Shown: positions 1-8,006 of the stretch, piece by piece
Position numbering within the stretch: position 1 is the first letter of the stretch
Layout: each line of letters begins with the position of its first letter
Assembly: GCA_963813315.1 (NCBI GenBank)
Contig: CAWEYO010000017.1
Span: forward strand, 124,001-188,000
Direction of reading: 5' to 3'
Length of the DNA stretch: 64,000 nt
Source: CAWEYO01 sp963813315
Lineage (GTDB): Bacteria; Pseudomonadota; Alphaproteobacteria; Rhizobiales; Rhizobiaceae
The notes under the pieces: model-generated
What the model saw: only the letters and a program-made list of their open reading frames with translations
Databases searched by the model: none
Told to the model about the DNA's origin: nothing
Position numbers and translations under genes: made by a program

Positions 1-311
1 TGGCGGAGGTGAAGGCTGTGGGCAATGCGGCCGGAACCGGTGCGCTGATGGCGCTGCTCAACCGCAACCATCGCCGCGAAATCGAGCTGACCGTCGGCCG
101 GATCGAGAAGATCGAGACTGCGCTGGAGCCGCATTTCCAGCAGCTCTTCATCGACGCCATGGCGCTGCCCAACAAGGTCGACCCGTTCCCGAAGCTTGCC
201 GCGCAGGTCAAGCTGCCGCCGCGCAAGGGTCTATCCGAAGGCGCAGACACTGGTGGCGCTGCACCCCGCCGCCGCTCGCGGGAAGAACGGGCGGCACGGC
301 GAAAAGGCTAA
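1..311 (+). CDS. C-terminal end of DUF4445 / RACo-like corrinoid-activating ferredoxin-type protein (5' end outside window)
   Basis: The reading frame is open from the first bases and ends at 311, so only about the last 102 residues are present. The VGNAAGTGA motif, the following LLNRNHRREIE segment and the phrase IEKIETALEPHFQQLF are typical of the C-terminal actin-like (ASKHA) domain of RACo/RamA-like proteins, which reductively re-activate corrinoid cofactors for methyltransferases. The family normally carries an N-terminal 2Fe-2S domain, which would lie to the left of the window. The tail is Arg-rich (PRRRSREERAARRKG). Placement beside many demethylating flavoproteins suggests it serves an MttB-type methyltransferase system upstream; that is inference. 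Confidence 0.75.
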   Translation, partial: AEVKAVGNAAGTGALMALLNRNHRREIELTVGRIEKIETALEPHFQQLFIDAMALPNKVDPFPKLAAQVKLPPRKGLSEGADTGGAAPRRRSREERAARRKG

Positions 312-767
312 AGTGCGGCGCGGCTGCAACGCGCTTTAGGCTATTGTTTTTGTTCATGTCGTTGTCCCAAAACCGCTACGCACTTTTGGGCGACATGAAA
401 TTTGACTAAGGGTGTGTTGGGATTGGGTTTGGAGAGACCAGACGCGCCGGCTGAGATGGCCGGCAGGCCAGAGGGGGGCAACGTAGGGCGCTTTCCTTGA
501 CGAAGGGCCGGCATGGAGGTGCGCCATGCCGCATGACGTCGGTCCCGAACGCAATGAGGCCGACCGTATCGTGGAGACGCCGGCGGGACAGCGCCCCCCT
601 CTGTCCTGCCGGACATCTCCCCCGCAAGGGGGGAGATCGGCCGTCATCAATGCCTCGCTAGCCCCCGCGAGGTCCCGGCATGGACCCTCGGTCAAGCTGG
701 TCAAGCCCGAGGATGAAGAAGTGAAGAGCGCTCAATTCTGAAACGAACCTCTGGTTCAGGACGTCGC
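312..767. other. Intergenic region with repeat elements
   Basis: No convincing gene is seen. It contains a short inverted repeat around 355-400 (cgttgtcccaaaa and the complementary ttttgggcgacatg), a sequence near 408-432 resembling the ends of the 148-bp repeats found elsewhere in the window, and a small element with terminal inverted repeats at 453-619. Short open frames here follow the repeats and lack ribosome binding sites. Confidence 0.6.
453..619. repeat. Small non-coding element with terminal inverted repeats (MITE-like)
   Basis: The 26-base left end (453-478, beginning gagatggccggcaggcc) is the near-perfect reverse complement of the right end (594-619, ending gtcctgccggacatctc), with about three mismatches. 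The right end is followed by a compact hairpin (611-637, atctcccccgc / aaggggggagat). No coding sequence lies inside. Elements of this build are common between genes in Mesorhizobium; whether this one was mobile is not shown. Confidence 0.55.
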
Positions 768-1667
768 TCAGAACCTGCCGGTTTCCCTGAAAGCCTCGAA
801 TGTCGCACGAATATGGTCCGCGGCGGCCTTGACGGGCGCCTGGGCGTCAGGGGCGATCAGCATCGCGAGGCTATAGTCACCGATCACAGGCATGCCGTGC
901 TTCGGCCCCAGTTCGATCATATCGCCGGTGATGAAGGATTTCGGCAGCGGCGCGACGGCGAGATCGGCCATGATCGCCGCGCGCTGGCCGGCCGTGTGGG
1001 CGCTCATATAGGCGATGCGGTAGTTGCGCCCGTCACGGCCGAGCGCCTCGATCGCGCCGGCCCGCCAGGCGCATCCTTCCTCCCACACCGACACAGGCAG
1101 CGGCTCCCGCATATGCGCACAGCCGCCCTTGGCTCCCGCCCAGACGATCGGTTCTGTGAGAAGAATCTCGGCTCCGGCGGCATCCGCCTTGCACGAATTG
1201 GTAAGCAGCGTGATGTCGAGCGTGCGATCGTCCATGCGGCGGCGCAGATTGCTGCTCTGGTCGATGATGACGTCAACCGCGATCGATGGATGCGACTGTG
1301 CAAAGCGCTTCAAAACGTTGGGCAGGATGCGCTCGCCGAAGTCGTCGGGGGAACCGAGCCGCACGACACCGGTGATGTCCGGGATGATGAATTTCGACAC
1401 TGCTTCGCGGTTGACCGCAAGCATTCGCCGGGCATAGCCCAGCAGCATTTCACCGTCAGTTGTCAGCGTCACCGAACGCGCATCGCGAGCGAAAACAGTC
1501 CGGCCGAGTATGTCTTCCAGTTTCTTGATTTGCATGGAAACCGCGGAGGGCGTGCGGAAAACGGCGTTGGCGGCTGTGGTGAAGCTTCCGGTCTCGGCAA
1601 TCGCAACGAAAGTGCGCAGCACATCGAGATCGAGCAGCGGCAATGGATGATTGAGTGGAGCACTCAT
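768..1667 (-). CDS. LysR-family transcriptional regulator
   Basis: A 299-residue protein, normal length for LysR regulators. The winged helix-turn-helix occupies about residues 14-75 (DLDVLRTFVAIAETGSFT, then AVSMQIKKLEDILGRTVF), followed by a linker and a substrate-binding domain from about residue 100 (VVRLGSPDDFGERILPNVL). It is transcribed divergently from a DUF1127 mini-gene across a 126-base spacer, the usual arrangement for LysR control of a neighbour. The effector cannot be read from sequence; the binding-domain start resembles the LrhA-like subgroup. Confidence 0.88.
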   Translation of the reverse strand: MSAPLNHPLPLLDLDVLRTFVAIAETGSFTTAANAVFRTPSAVSMQIKKLEDILGRTVFARDARSVTLTTDGEMLLGYARRMLAVNREAVSKFIIPDITGVVRLGSPDDFGERILPNVLKRFAQSHPSIAVDVIIDQSSNLRRRMDDRTLDITLLTNSCKADAAGAEILLTEPIVWAGAKGGCAHMREPLPVSVWEEGCAWRAGAIEALGRDGRNYRIAYMSAHTAGQRAAIMADLAVAPLPKSFITGDMIELGPKHGMPVIGDYSLAMLIAPDAQAPVKAAADHIRATFEAFRETGRF

Positions 1668-1793
1668 CGGTTTTGCTCTTCAATTTTTCTTAACGAGTTG
1701 ATCATTTCATTTCGTTTGATTGAACACCAATCCTGCGAGATAGTCAACATGCGGATTGGAAATGAGCCACCGCAAACCAAAGGGAGAAAGACA

Positions 1794-1964
1794 ATGTCAG
1801 TCTATTCAGCCTTGACTTACCTGGCCACCGAGTGGCGCACGGCCCGCGAAGAGGCGCGTACCCGTCGCATCATCGACTCGCTGCCGGCGGAAATCCAGAA
1901 GGACATAGGATGGCCGGACAGCCACTCGATCCGGCTGGCAGCACGTCGTCGCGGCCGCGCCTGA
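1794..1964 (+). CDS. DUF1127 domain small protein
   Basis: A 56-residue basic protein beginning MSVYSALTYLATEW. A good ribosome binding site (gggagaaag) lies 5 bases before the ATG. The core SLPAEIQKDIGWP and the Arg-rich tail match DUF1127 proteins, small cationic proteins that in alphaproteobacteria have been tied to RNA turnover and phosphate or carbon homeostasis. It is divergent from the LysR gene and is followed by a strong hairpin at 2002-2035. Confidence 0.85.
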   Translation: MSVYSALTYLATEWRTAREEARTRRIIDSLPAEIQKDIGWPDSHSIRLAARRRGRA

Positions 1965-2001
1965 TGAAGACGCATATGAGCGACGTTGCGGCGTGTTTCA
2001 A

Positions 2002-2035
2002 GCTGCACCGCACCGAACTCTGCGTGCGGTGCAGC
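2002..2035 (+). terminator. Strong stem-loop after the DUF1127 gene
   Basis: A perfect 12-bp stem (gctgcaccgcac at 2002-2013 pairing with gtgcggtgcagc at 2024-2035) with a 10-base loop, 37 bases after the stop codon. There is no clear U-tract, so it may stabilise the 3' end as much as terminate. Confidence 0.5.
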
Positions 2036-2319
2036 ATTGTCCTGCGCTAGCGATGCTGCCCGCCGACATGCGTTGAGCGCATGACCGACATGAGGCAGAC
2101 GCATGGCAACGGACAATCAACTCAGTCAAGCCTTTGTATTTGGCCGGAATTTCGCCGGTACTTGTGGCGGATAGCGTTTTCGATGTCGTTTTTTCGTACT
2201 AATCGCATCGCTTTTCCCGCTTTATATGCGCCGCACAATCACTATATGAGTAAACAACGAGCTGCCCCACTCCTTCAAGCGAAGGCACCCCGTGTAACCA
2301 GACTGCATGGAGATGTGTC
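2036..2319. other. Spacer without a supported gene
   Basis: The spacer is locally AT-richer around 2150-2260. Short open frames here lack ribosome binding sites and do not look coding; nothing further is recognised. Confidence 0.4.
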
Positions 2320-2457
2320 ATGAAACTCTTTTTCCGTTTTTTCGCCCGCCGCAACAGCAACCTGACCACGGCTCTCGAGCGTCAGCGCCTCGGCAGGACC
2401 ATGCCCGGCCAGACCGCCGCTATTGCGGGCACTCGTCTGGGCGTGTTCGTCGGCTGA
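2320..2457 (+). CDS. Small hypothetical protein (45 aa)
   Basis: This frame begins MKLFFRFFARRNSN and ends GTRLGVFVG. A purine-rich stretch (ggagatgtgtc) precedes the ATG, and codons show the GC-rich third positions seen in neighbouring real genes (cgc, aac, ctg, acc, ggc), which supports coding. It has a basic, aromatic N-terminus but no clear membrane helix. I do not recognise a family. It lies upstream of the GlxA-type regulator gene, separated by about 220 bases. Confidence 0.4.
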   Translation: MKLFFRFFARRNSNLTTALERQRLGRTMPGQTAAIAGTRLGVFVG

Positions 2458-2681
2458 CAGACAACAGGCAGCGCAACTGCGCCCCAACTGCCGTGGGAAG
2501 GCCGACGCCTCCCGCGGCGGTTTTGTATTCTGCCTTGACAGAGCTCGAATGCGACAAAACGGCAACGTTGCGAATATCGACTGGGCGGCAGCCATGCCCC
2601 ATTGACAACCCAAGCATTTCCTGATGACGCTTTTCTGATCACGACATTCTGTCCGCGACATCGCAAAGACAAGAGGGTTCC

Positions 2682-3683
2682 TTGAACGGTATCGGGCGGC
2701 CGATCAAAAGATCGCTTGTTTTCTTCCTCGTACCTGGTTTCACGATGGTCGCATTTGCGACGGCGCTGGATCCACTGCGGCTGGCCAACCGGATGCTGGG
2801 CTACGAAGCCTACAGGTGGCGCCTCGCCAGCATCGATGGCAAGCCTGTGCGAGCCTCCAACGACGTCGAATGCGCGGTGGACACGTCGCTCGACGACGAG
2901 CGCCGGAAAATGTCGGGACCCGAGCGCCCGTCGATGGTCATCGTCTGCAGCGGCGTCAATGTCGAGACTTACCACAACAAGTCGGCCTTTGCCTGGCTTC
3001 GCGAGGAGTACAATCGCGGCGTCGCGATCGGAGGGCTATGCACCGGCGCCTATGTTCTGGCTTCCGCCGGGCTGCTTGCCAACAAGCGCTGCGCGATCCA
3101 CTGGGAGAATCTGCCTGGCTTTTCCGAGGCGTTCCCAAAAGCCAATGTGTTCGCCGATCTCTTCGAGGTGGATCAGAACATCTATACTTGCGCCGGCGGC
3201 ACTGCCGCGCTCGACATGATGCTTAAATTGATTGGTGACGACTTCGACGAGAGCCTCGTGAACCGCGTCTGCGAGCAGGTGCTGACTGACCGCGTTCGAA
3301 GCCCGACCGATCGCCAGCGCTTGCCGCTGAGGGCCCGGCTCGGTGTTCAGAACGCGAAGGTGCTGACGATCATCGAACAGATGGAGGGCAATCTCTCGGA
3401 GCCGTTGTCGTTGATCGAGATCGCCGATGAAGTGGGCCTGTCGCGCCGCCAGATCGAACGTCTGTTTCGCACGGAAATGGGGCGTTCCCCGGCTCGCTAC
3501 TATCTGGAAATCCGCCTCGACCGCGCCCGCCATCTGTTGATTCAGTCATCGATGCCGGTGGTGGAGGTTGCGGTCGCGTGCGGCTTCGTCTCGGCCTCCC
3601 ACTTCTCCAAATGCTATCGGGAGCTCTATGCGCGCTCACCGCAGCAGGAGCGGGTAGACCGGAAGCAACTACTCGCTGCCTGA
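2682..3683 (+). CDS. GlxA/GbdR-like AraC-family regulator with DJ-1/PfpI domain
   Basis: A 333-residue protein. Residues about 10-195 form a DJ-1/PfpI-like domain (SLVFFLVPGFTMVAF; GGLCTGAYVLASAGLL holds the usual nucleophile-elbow Cys). Residues about 225-325 are an AraC-type double helix-turn-helix (LSLIEIADEVGLSRRQIERLF; VAVACGFVSASHFSKCY). This architecture is that of GbdR/GlxA regulators, several of which control glycine betaine, choline or carnitine breakdown, which suits the demethylation genes downstream. The best start is the TTG at 2682 behind agaggg; no in-frame ATG lies near it. Confidence 0.85.
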   Translation: MNGIGRPIKRSLVFFLVPGFTMVAFATALDPLRLANRMLGYEAYRWRLASIDGKPVRASNDVECAVDTSLDDERRKMSGPERPSMVIVCSGVNVETYHNKSAFAWLREEYNRGVAIGGLCTGAYVLASAGLLANKRCAIHWENLPGFSEAFPKANVFADLFEVDQNIYTCAGGTAALDMMLKLIGDDFDESLVNRVCEQVLTDRVRSPTDRQRLPLRARLGVQNAKVLTIIEQMEGNLSEPLSLIEIADEVGLSRRQIERLFRTEMGRSPARYYLEIRLDRARHLLIQSSMPVVEVAVACGFVSASHFSKCYRELYARSPQQERVDRKQLLAA

Positions 3684-3796
3684 TATTTCTCTACCGGGTC
3701 CCCCTCACCCGTCGCCGGCCGCATCGCCGCGCCCTTCTCCCCATCGGGAGAAGGAGGCTTCGTTTTGTCGAAAAATTGAGGTTGCGGCCGCTGGTA

Positions 3797-4645
3797 TTAA
3801 CGGTTGTCCCACATCCATGACCGGTCCTGCCACAGTTTCTCGCCGATCAGGCAGTCATAGGTCGGCTGAGCCTGCGCCTTCACGATAGGCGGATTGATCG
3901 CCTCCTCCGCAGCCCGAGCCGGAGAAGACGGACCGGCAAGTTCCAGCACCAGCTTGCGGCGGATCGCCTCCGGGAACTGCGACCAGTCGTTGACCGGCAC
4001 CATGAAGGCACCCGGCCCGCCGATCACGCAGTCGGTATAGTACCTGTCGAGGTCCTCCACATCATAGGCGCTGGAGAGGCCGCCGTTGGTCATCAGCGGT
4101 AGTCCGTTTATCGTAATCCCCTGCGCGACAACCGTGTTCCGTGTAAAATCGACCGGCGGGCCCTGGTTGTTCGGGCCGTCGCCCGAAACATCGATTACGC
4201 GCTTGGCACCCCGGAACTGGCTTTCGGCGAAGAGGTCCGCACCGAATTCCAGCGCGCTTGAGATCGAGGTTCTGCGGGCACTGTTTGGCGGTTGCGCTGA
4301 GAGCTGGGCAGCGACCCGCTCGGCGTCATTCTGCGAGGCGATAATCGTCCAGGGAACGATGACGTGATGAGAGGTCGTGCCCGCCCATTCGAAATAGGTG
4401 ACCGCAATCCGCCCGTGAGCGCCTTCCGCGATCGCCTGGAGGACGCGTTCGTGAGTGAGCGCTGCCGCATATCCGCGGCGCTGAATTTCGAGCTCGTCCG
4501 GCGACATGGAAAGCGATACGTCGACGGCAAGCACCAGCTCGATATCCACCGGCTCGGCTGCCGTTGCCTCAGATGCCGAGGCGAGCAGAAGCGCCGCGGC
4601 TCCTCCGCAGAACAGTCCCCGCCATGCGCGAGCCGAGCAATGCAT
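3797..4645 (-). CDS. Secreted DUF1194 von Willebrand factor A-type protein
   Basis: About 282 residues from the chosen start MHCSARAWRGLFCGG, which gives a clean signal peptide (hydrophobic GGAAALLLASASEATAAE). A longer frame extends upstream to 4708, but it runs into the hairpin that ends the preceding gene. The vWA fold shows a metal-binding DxSxS motif (DVSLS at about residues 42-46) and VIDVSGDGPNNQG typical of DUF1194. These periplasmic proteins have no assigned reaction. It lies downstream of a dimethylglycine dehydrogenase-like gene on the same strand. Confidence 0.8.
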   Translation of the reverse strand: MHCSARAWRGLFCGGAAALLLASASEATAAEPVDIELVLAVDVSLSMSPDELEIQRRGYAAALTHERVLQAIAEGAHGRIAVTYFEWAGTTSHHVIVPWTIIASQNDAERVAAQLSAQPPNSARRTSISSALEFGADLFAESQFRGAKRVIDVSGDGPNNQGPPVDFTRNTVVAQGITINGLPLMTNGGLSSAYDVEDLDRYYTDCVIGGPGAFMVPVNDWSQFPEAIRRKLVLELAGPSSPARAAEEAINPPIVKAQAQPTYDCLIGEKLWQDRSWMWDNR

Positions 4646-4673
4646 CGCAAAAGCGTAAGCGAAAAATCCTCCG

Positions 4674-4706
4674 CTAAAAAGCAAAGGCCCGGGAAAACCT
4701 GGGCCC
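4674..4706 (-). terminator. Probable Rho-independent terminator for the 4752-7265 gene
   Basis: Read on the minus strand, a GC-rich stem (gggcccagg / cccgggcc around a tttt loop) is followed by tttgcttttta. It sits between the flavoprotein stop and the vWA start. Confidence 0.6.
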
Positions 4707-4751
4707 ATGCATTCACTTTTTTGCGAATACCCGCGACAGGCCGCTACCGGA

Positions 4752-7265
4752 TCACGCGCGCAAAGCGTTGTTTTCCGGATCGAACGGACTCTCGCCGATC
4801 ACCGTCGCATTGTGGAGTTTGCCGAGAATCTTGATCTGCAACCCGCTGCCCTCGGCCGCGTGTTCCGGCTGGACCATCGCAAGCGCGATGGACTTGCCAA
4901 TCCGGAAGCCGAAGCCGCCATGAGTGGCGCGGCCGACCAGCTTGCCGTCCTTGTAGATCGCTTCGGAGCCGCGCGCGTCGGCATCCGTGACGCCGTGCAC
5001 TTCCATGGTGACGAAAGTCCATTTGGGGCCGCTCTCGCGCAACCTGACCAGGGCATCACGGCCAATGAACTCGCCCTTGTTCGGATGCACGAACCGATCG
5101 AGCCCGCTTTCCCAGGCCGAATATTCGATCGAAAGCTCGCGCGGGATAAGCCGATAGCTCTTCTCGATGGCCATCGCGGTCATGGCGCGGATGCCGAACG
5201 GCTTGATGCCGAATTCGGCGCCCGCTTCCATGATCTTGTCGAAGATGTAGTTTTGCATTTCGATCGGGTGATGCAGCTCCCAGCCAAGCTCACCGACGAA
5301 GTTGACGCGAAGCGCATGGGCGGTCGCGGTTCCGACGGTGATCTGCTTTCCTGACAGCCATGGAAAATCGGCGTTTGACAGGTTGGTGCGCGTAAGCTTC
5401 TGCAACACCCTGCGGCTGTTCGGGCCCGCAAGCACCAGCACGCCCCAATGCGTGGTTATGGGGTACATGGCGACGCTTCCGTCGTCGGGTAGAAGCTTCT
5501 GCAAGCAGTCGTGGTCATGCGCCTCGTAGGCGCCGGCCGAGACGAGATAGTAGCCTTGCGGACGGGTCTTGTAGACCGTGAATTCGGAGCGGACGCCGCC
5601 GTTCGGCGTCAGAAGGTGTGTCAGTGCGATGCGGCCAATCTTCTTTGGGATACGGTTCGCCAGAATGCTGTCGAGCCAAGCCTCTGCGCCGGGCCCAGTA
5701 ACGAAGCATTTCGCAAAGGCCGACATGTCCTGCAAGCCGACATTGGTGGTGACGTTCTTCACTTCGTTGCCGACATGCTCGAAATAGTTCGACCGGCGGA
5801 ACGACCACTTTTCAACTATGCGGCCGTCTTCCAGCGCCGGCGCGTGGTTGTGGCTGGTGATGACGTCGACGCCGACGCCAAGCTCCGATTTCGGTACCTC
5901 GTAGCCCTTCGGCGCGAACCAGTTCGGGCGTTCCCAGCCATAGACCGATCCGAAAACCGCGCCGAGCTCCTTCATGCGGCCATAGCATGGCGTGGTCTTC
6001 AGCGGCCGTGCGGCAGCGCGCTCCTCGTCCGGATAGTGCATGGTGAACACGTTGGCATAGGCTTCCTCGTTTTTCTCCTTGAGGTAGCCTTCGGTCGCGT
6101 AGGGACCAAAGCGCCGGGGATCGACGCCCATCATGTCGATGGTCGGCTCGCCGTCCACGATCCACTCGGCAATCTGCCAGCCAGCGCCGCCGGCGGCGGT
6201 CACGCCGAAGGAATGCCCCTCGTTCAACCAGAAATTCTTCAGCCCAGGTGCTGGACCGACAATCGGCGATCCGTCGGGCGTATAGGCGATAGCGCCATTG
6301 TAGACTTTCTTGATGCCGACCTCGCCGAAGGCCGGGACGCGAGCGATCGCGGCTTCGATATGCGGCATCAGCCGCTCGAGGTCCTCCTGAAAAAGCTCAT
6401 ATTCGGATTGGTCCGAGGGCCCGTCAACGTAGCAGACCGGAGCGCCCTTTTCGTAGGGCCCCAGCAGCAGGCCGCCATTCTCCTCGCGCATGTACCAGGA
6501 TGAATCGCTCTCGCGCAGCACACCCATTTCCGGCAGACCCTGCTTCTTCCGCTCTACGATCGCCGGATGCGGTTCCGTCACGATGTACTGATGCTCGACG
6601 GGAATGACCGGCACGTTCAGGCCGACCATCGCGCCGGTCTTGCGGGCAAAGTTACCGGTGCACGAGACCACATGGTCGGCGACGATGTCACCCTTGTCGG
6701 TCTTGACCAGCCACTTGCCCTCCGGGGTCTGCTCGATCGCGGTGACCGTGGTGTTCCGGTAGATCGTGGCGCCCCGGTCGCGCGCGCCCTTGGCAAGCGC
6801 CTGGGTCAGGTCGGCGGGCTGGATGTATCCGTCGTCCGGATGCTGGATCGCACCCAGAATGCCGTCGGTTTCGCAAAGCGGCCATATTTCCTTGACCTGC
6901 TCCGGCTTGAGGACCTTCACCGGTATGTCGATTGTCTCGGCGATACCGGCATAGTACGTGAATTCATCCCAGCGATCCTTGGTGCGGGCAAGCCGAATGT
7001 TGGTACAGTTGGTGAAACCGACATTCATACCGGTTTCTTTCTGCAGTTCCTGATAGAACTTGACCGAGTATTTGTGGATCTGGCCGACCGAATAGCTCAT
7101 GTTGAAGAGCGGCAGCAGGCCGGCAGCGTGCCAGGTCGAACCCGACGTCAATTCCTTGCGTTCGATCAGGACCGAATCGGTCCACCCCTTTTTGGCCAGG
7201 TGGTAGAGCGTCGAGACGCCGACAACACCGCCGCCAATGACGACCGCACGCGCTTGGCTTTTCAT
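4752..7265 (-). CDS. FAD-dependent dimethylglycine/sarcosine dehydrogenase-like protein with GcvT domain (copy 1)
   Basis: An 837-residue protein. The N-terminal D-amino acid oxidase-type FAD domain starts with VVIGGGVVGVSTLYHLA (residues 8-24). The motif SGSTWHAAG carries His46 at the position where dimethylglycine and sarcosine dehydrogenases attach FAD covalently. An FAO_M linker domain follows around residues 375-430. The C-terminal half is a GcvT-like folate-binding region (from about 440; YNIFDKIMEAGAEFGIKPFG and RAMTAMAIEKSYR) ending in the GcvT barrel. The family oxidises N-methyl groups and passes formaldehyde-level carbon to tetrahydrofolate. The exact substrate is not deducible. 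Two paralogs lie at 17507 and 21280. Confidence 0.88.
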   Translation of the reverse strand: MKSQARAVVIGGGVVGVSTLYHLAKKGWTDSVLIERKELTSGSTWHAAGLLPLFNMSYSVGQIHKYSVKFYQELQKETGMNVGFTNCTNIRLARTKDRWDEFTYYAGIAETIDIPVKVLKPEQVKEIWPLCETDGILGAIQHPDDGYIQPADLTQALAKGARDRGATIYRNTTVTAIEQTPEGKWLVKTDKGDIVADHVVSCTGNFARKTGAMVGLNVPVIPVEHQYIVTEPHPAIVERKKQGLPEMGVLRESDSSWYMREENGGLLLGPYEKGAPVCYVDGPSDQSEYELFQEDLERLMPHIEAAIARVPAFGEVGIKKVYNGAIAYTPDGSPIVGPAPGLKNFWLNEGHSFGVTAAGGAGWQIAEWIVDGEPTIDMMGVDPRRFGPYATEGYLKEKNEEAYANVFTMHYPDEERAAARPLKTTPCYGRMKELGAVFGSVYGWERPNWFAPKGYEVPKSELGVGVDVITSHNHAPALEDGRIVEKWSFRRSNYFEHVGNEVKNVTTNVGLQDMSAFAKCFVTGPGAEAWLDSILANRIPKKIGRIALTHLLTPNGGVRSEFTVYKTRPQGYYLVSAGAYEAHDHDCLQKLLPDDGSVAMYPITTHWGVLVLAGPNSRRVLQKLTRTNLSNADFPWLSGKQITVGTATAHALRVNFVGELGWELHHPIEMQNYIFDKIMEAGAEFGIKPFGIRAMTAMAIEKSYRLIPRELSIEYSAWESGLDRFVHPNKGEFIGRDALVRLRESGPKWTFVTMEVHGVTDADARGSEAIYKDGKLVGRATHGGFGFRIGKSIALAMVQPEHAAEGSGLQIKILGKLHNATVIGESPFDPENNALRA

Positions 7266-7478
7266 GCCGGAAACTCCCCGAAAAGGATTGTGGCGGCAGG
7301 AAGAGCCTGCACTTCTTGGCCATTAATCTTCGGCGACATTATTCCGGGCGGCAAGCGGGCTTTCGGCCTGTTTGCGACATTGCGAAAACGGCTCGCGACT
7401 TGGGCCGCGGCTGCAGCCATTTTACTGGCGACCCGCCCGTCGCGGCCGGCCGCCGTTCGGTCAATGCTTCGGCAAGAT

Positions 7479-7742
7479 TTACTTGACCTTGGCGACGCCG
7501 CCCGAGATTTCGACGGTCTCCGATCCGGTTAGAGCCTCGCGGTCACCGTTGGGCATGGTCACGAAGCAGCCAGCCGGACAGAATTCCACCGTCTCGCCCG
7601 CGGCGAGCGCGAGTTCGGTCTTGTTGCCACCCTCGGTCACGATCAGCATGCGCGGCTCGGAGTCCTTGTTGACCGCGCTCGCAGTGATCCCCGTCCCGCT
7701 CATGGCGAGCAAGGCGACAATCGCGACACACAACTTCATCAT
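7479..7742 (-). CDS. Small exported hypothetical protein
   Basis: About 87 residues from the start MMKLCVAIVALLAMSG, which gives a signal peptide with a likely cleavage after ITASA. The mature part (MLIVTEGGNKTELALAAGETVEFCPAGCFVTMPNGDREALTGSE) has a Cys pair (CPAGC) and alternating hydrophobic strands suggesting a small beta protein, probably periplasmic. A GTG 60 bases further upstream is possible but would bury the signal peptide. The gene lies upstream of and co-directional with copy 1 of the flavoprotein, 213 bases away. No family is recognised. Confidence 0.6.
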   Translation of the reverse strand: MMKLCVAIVALLAMSGTGITASAVNKDSEPRMLIVTEGGNKTELALAAGETVEFCPAGCFVTMPNGDREALTGSETVEISGGVAKVK

Positions 7743-8006
7743 TCTCAAAACCGGTGCTTCCACCGCCTCTTGTTGCCTGGAGAGGGCCTCTACCTCTCTC
7801 ACAACCTTTATAAGAGATCGAAGCTGAACGGCAACTGAATGCGATATCGGCGTTGCTAGTCGGAATTGGGCTTGGCAGGCCGGCGCTTTCCCTCCTGCCT
7901 CGATGATGGCGATATCGGCTGCGGACTTGGCTTGGCGGCGCTGCGCTTCCTCTCTTGCTTCAACGGACCATTGCCCGCATCGGCCCTTTCGAGAGCCGGC
8001 ACCGCT

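Noticed and set aside
813..1793. Long open frame on the + strand across the LysR gene
   Set aside because: It is antisense to a clear LysR protein; only its last part (from 1794) is a real gene (DUF1127).
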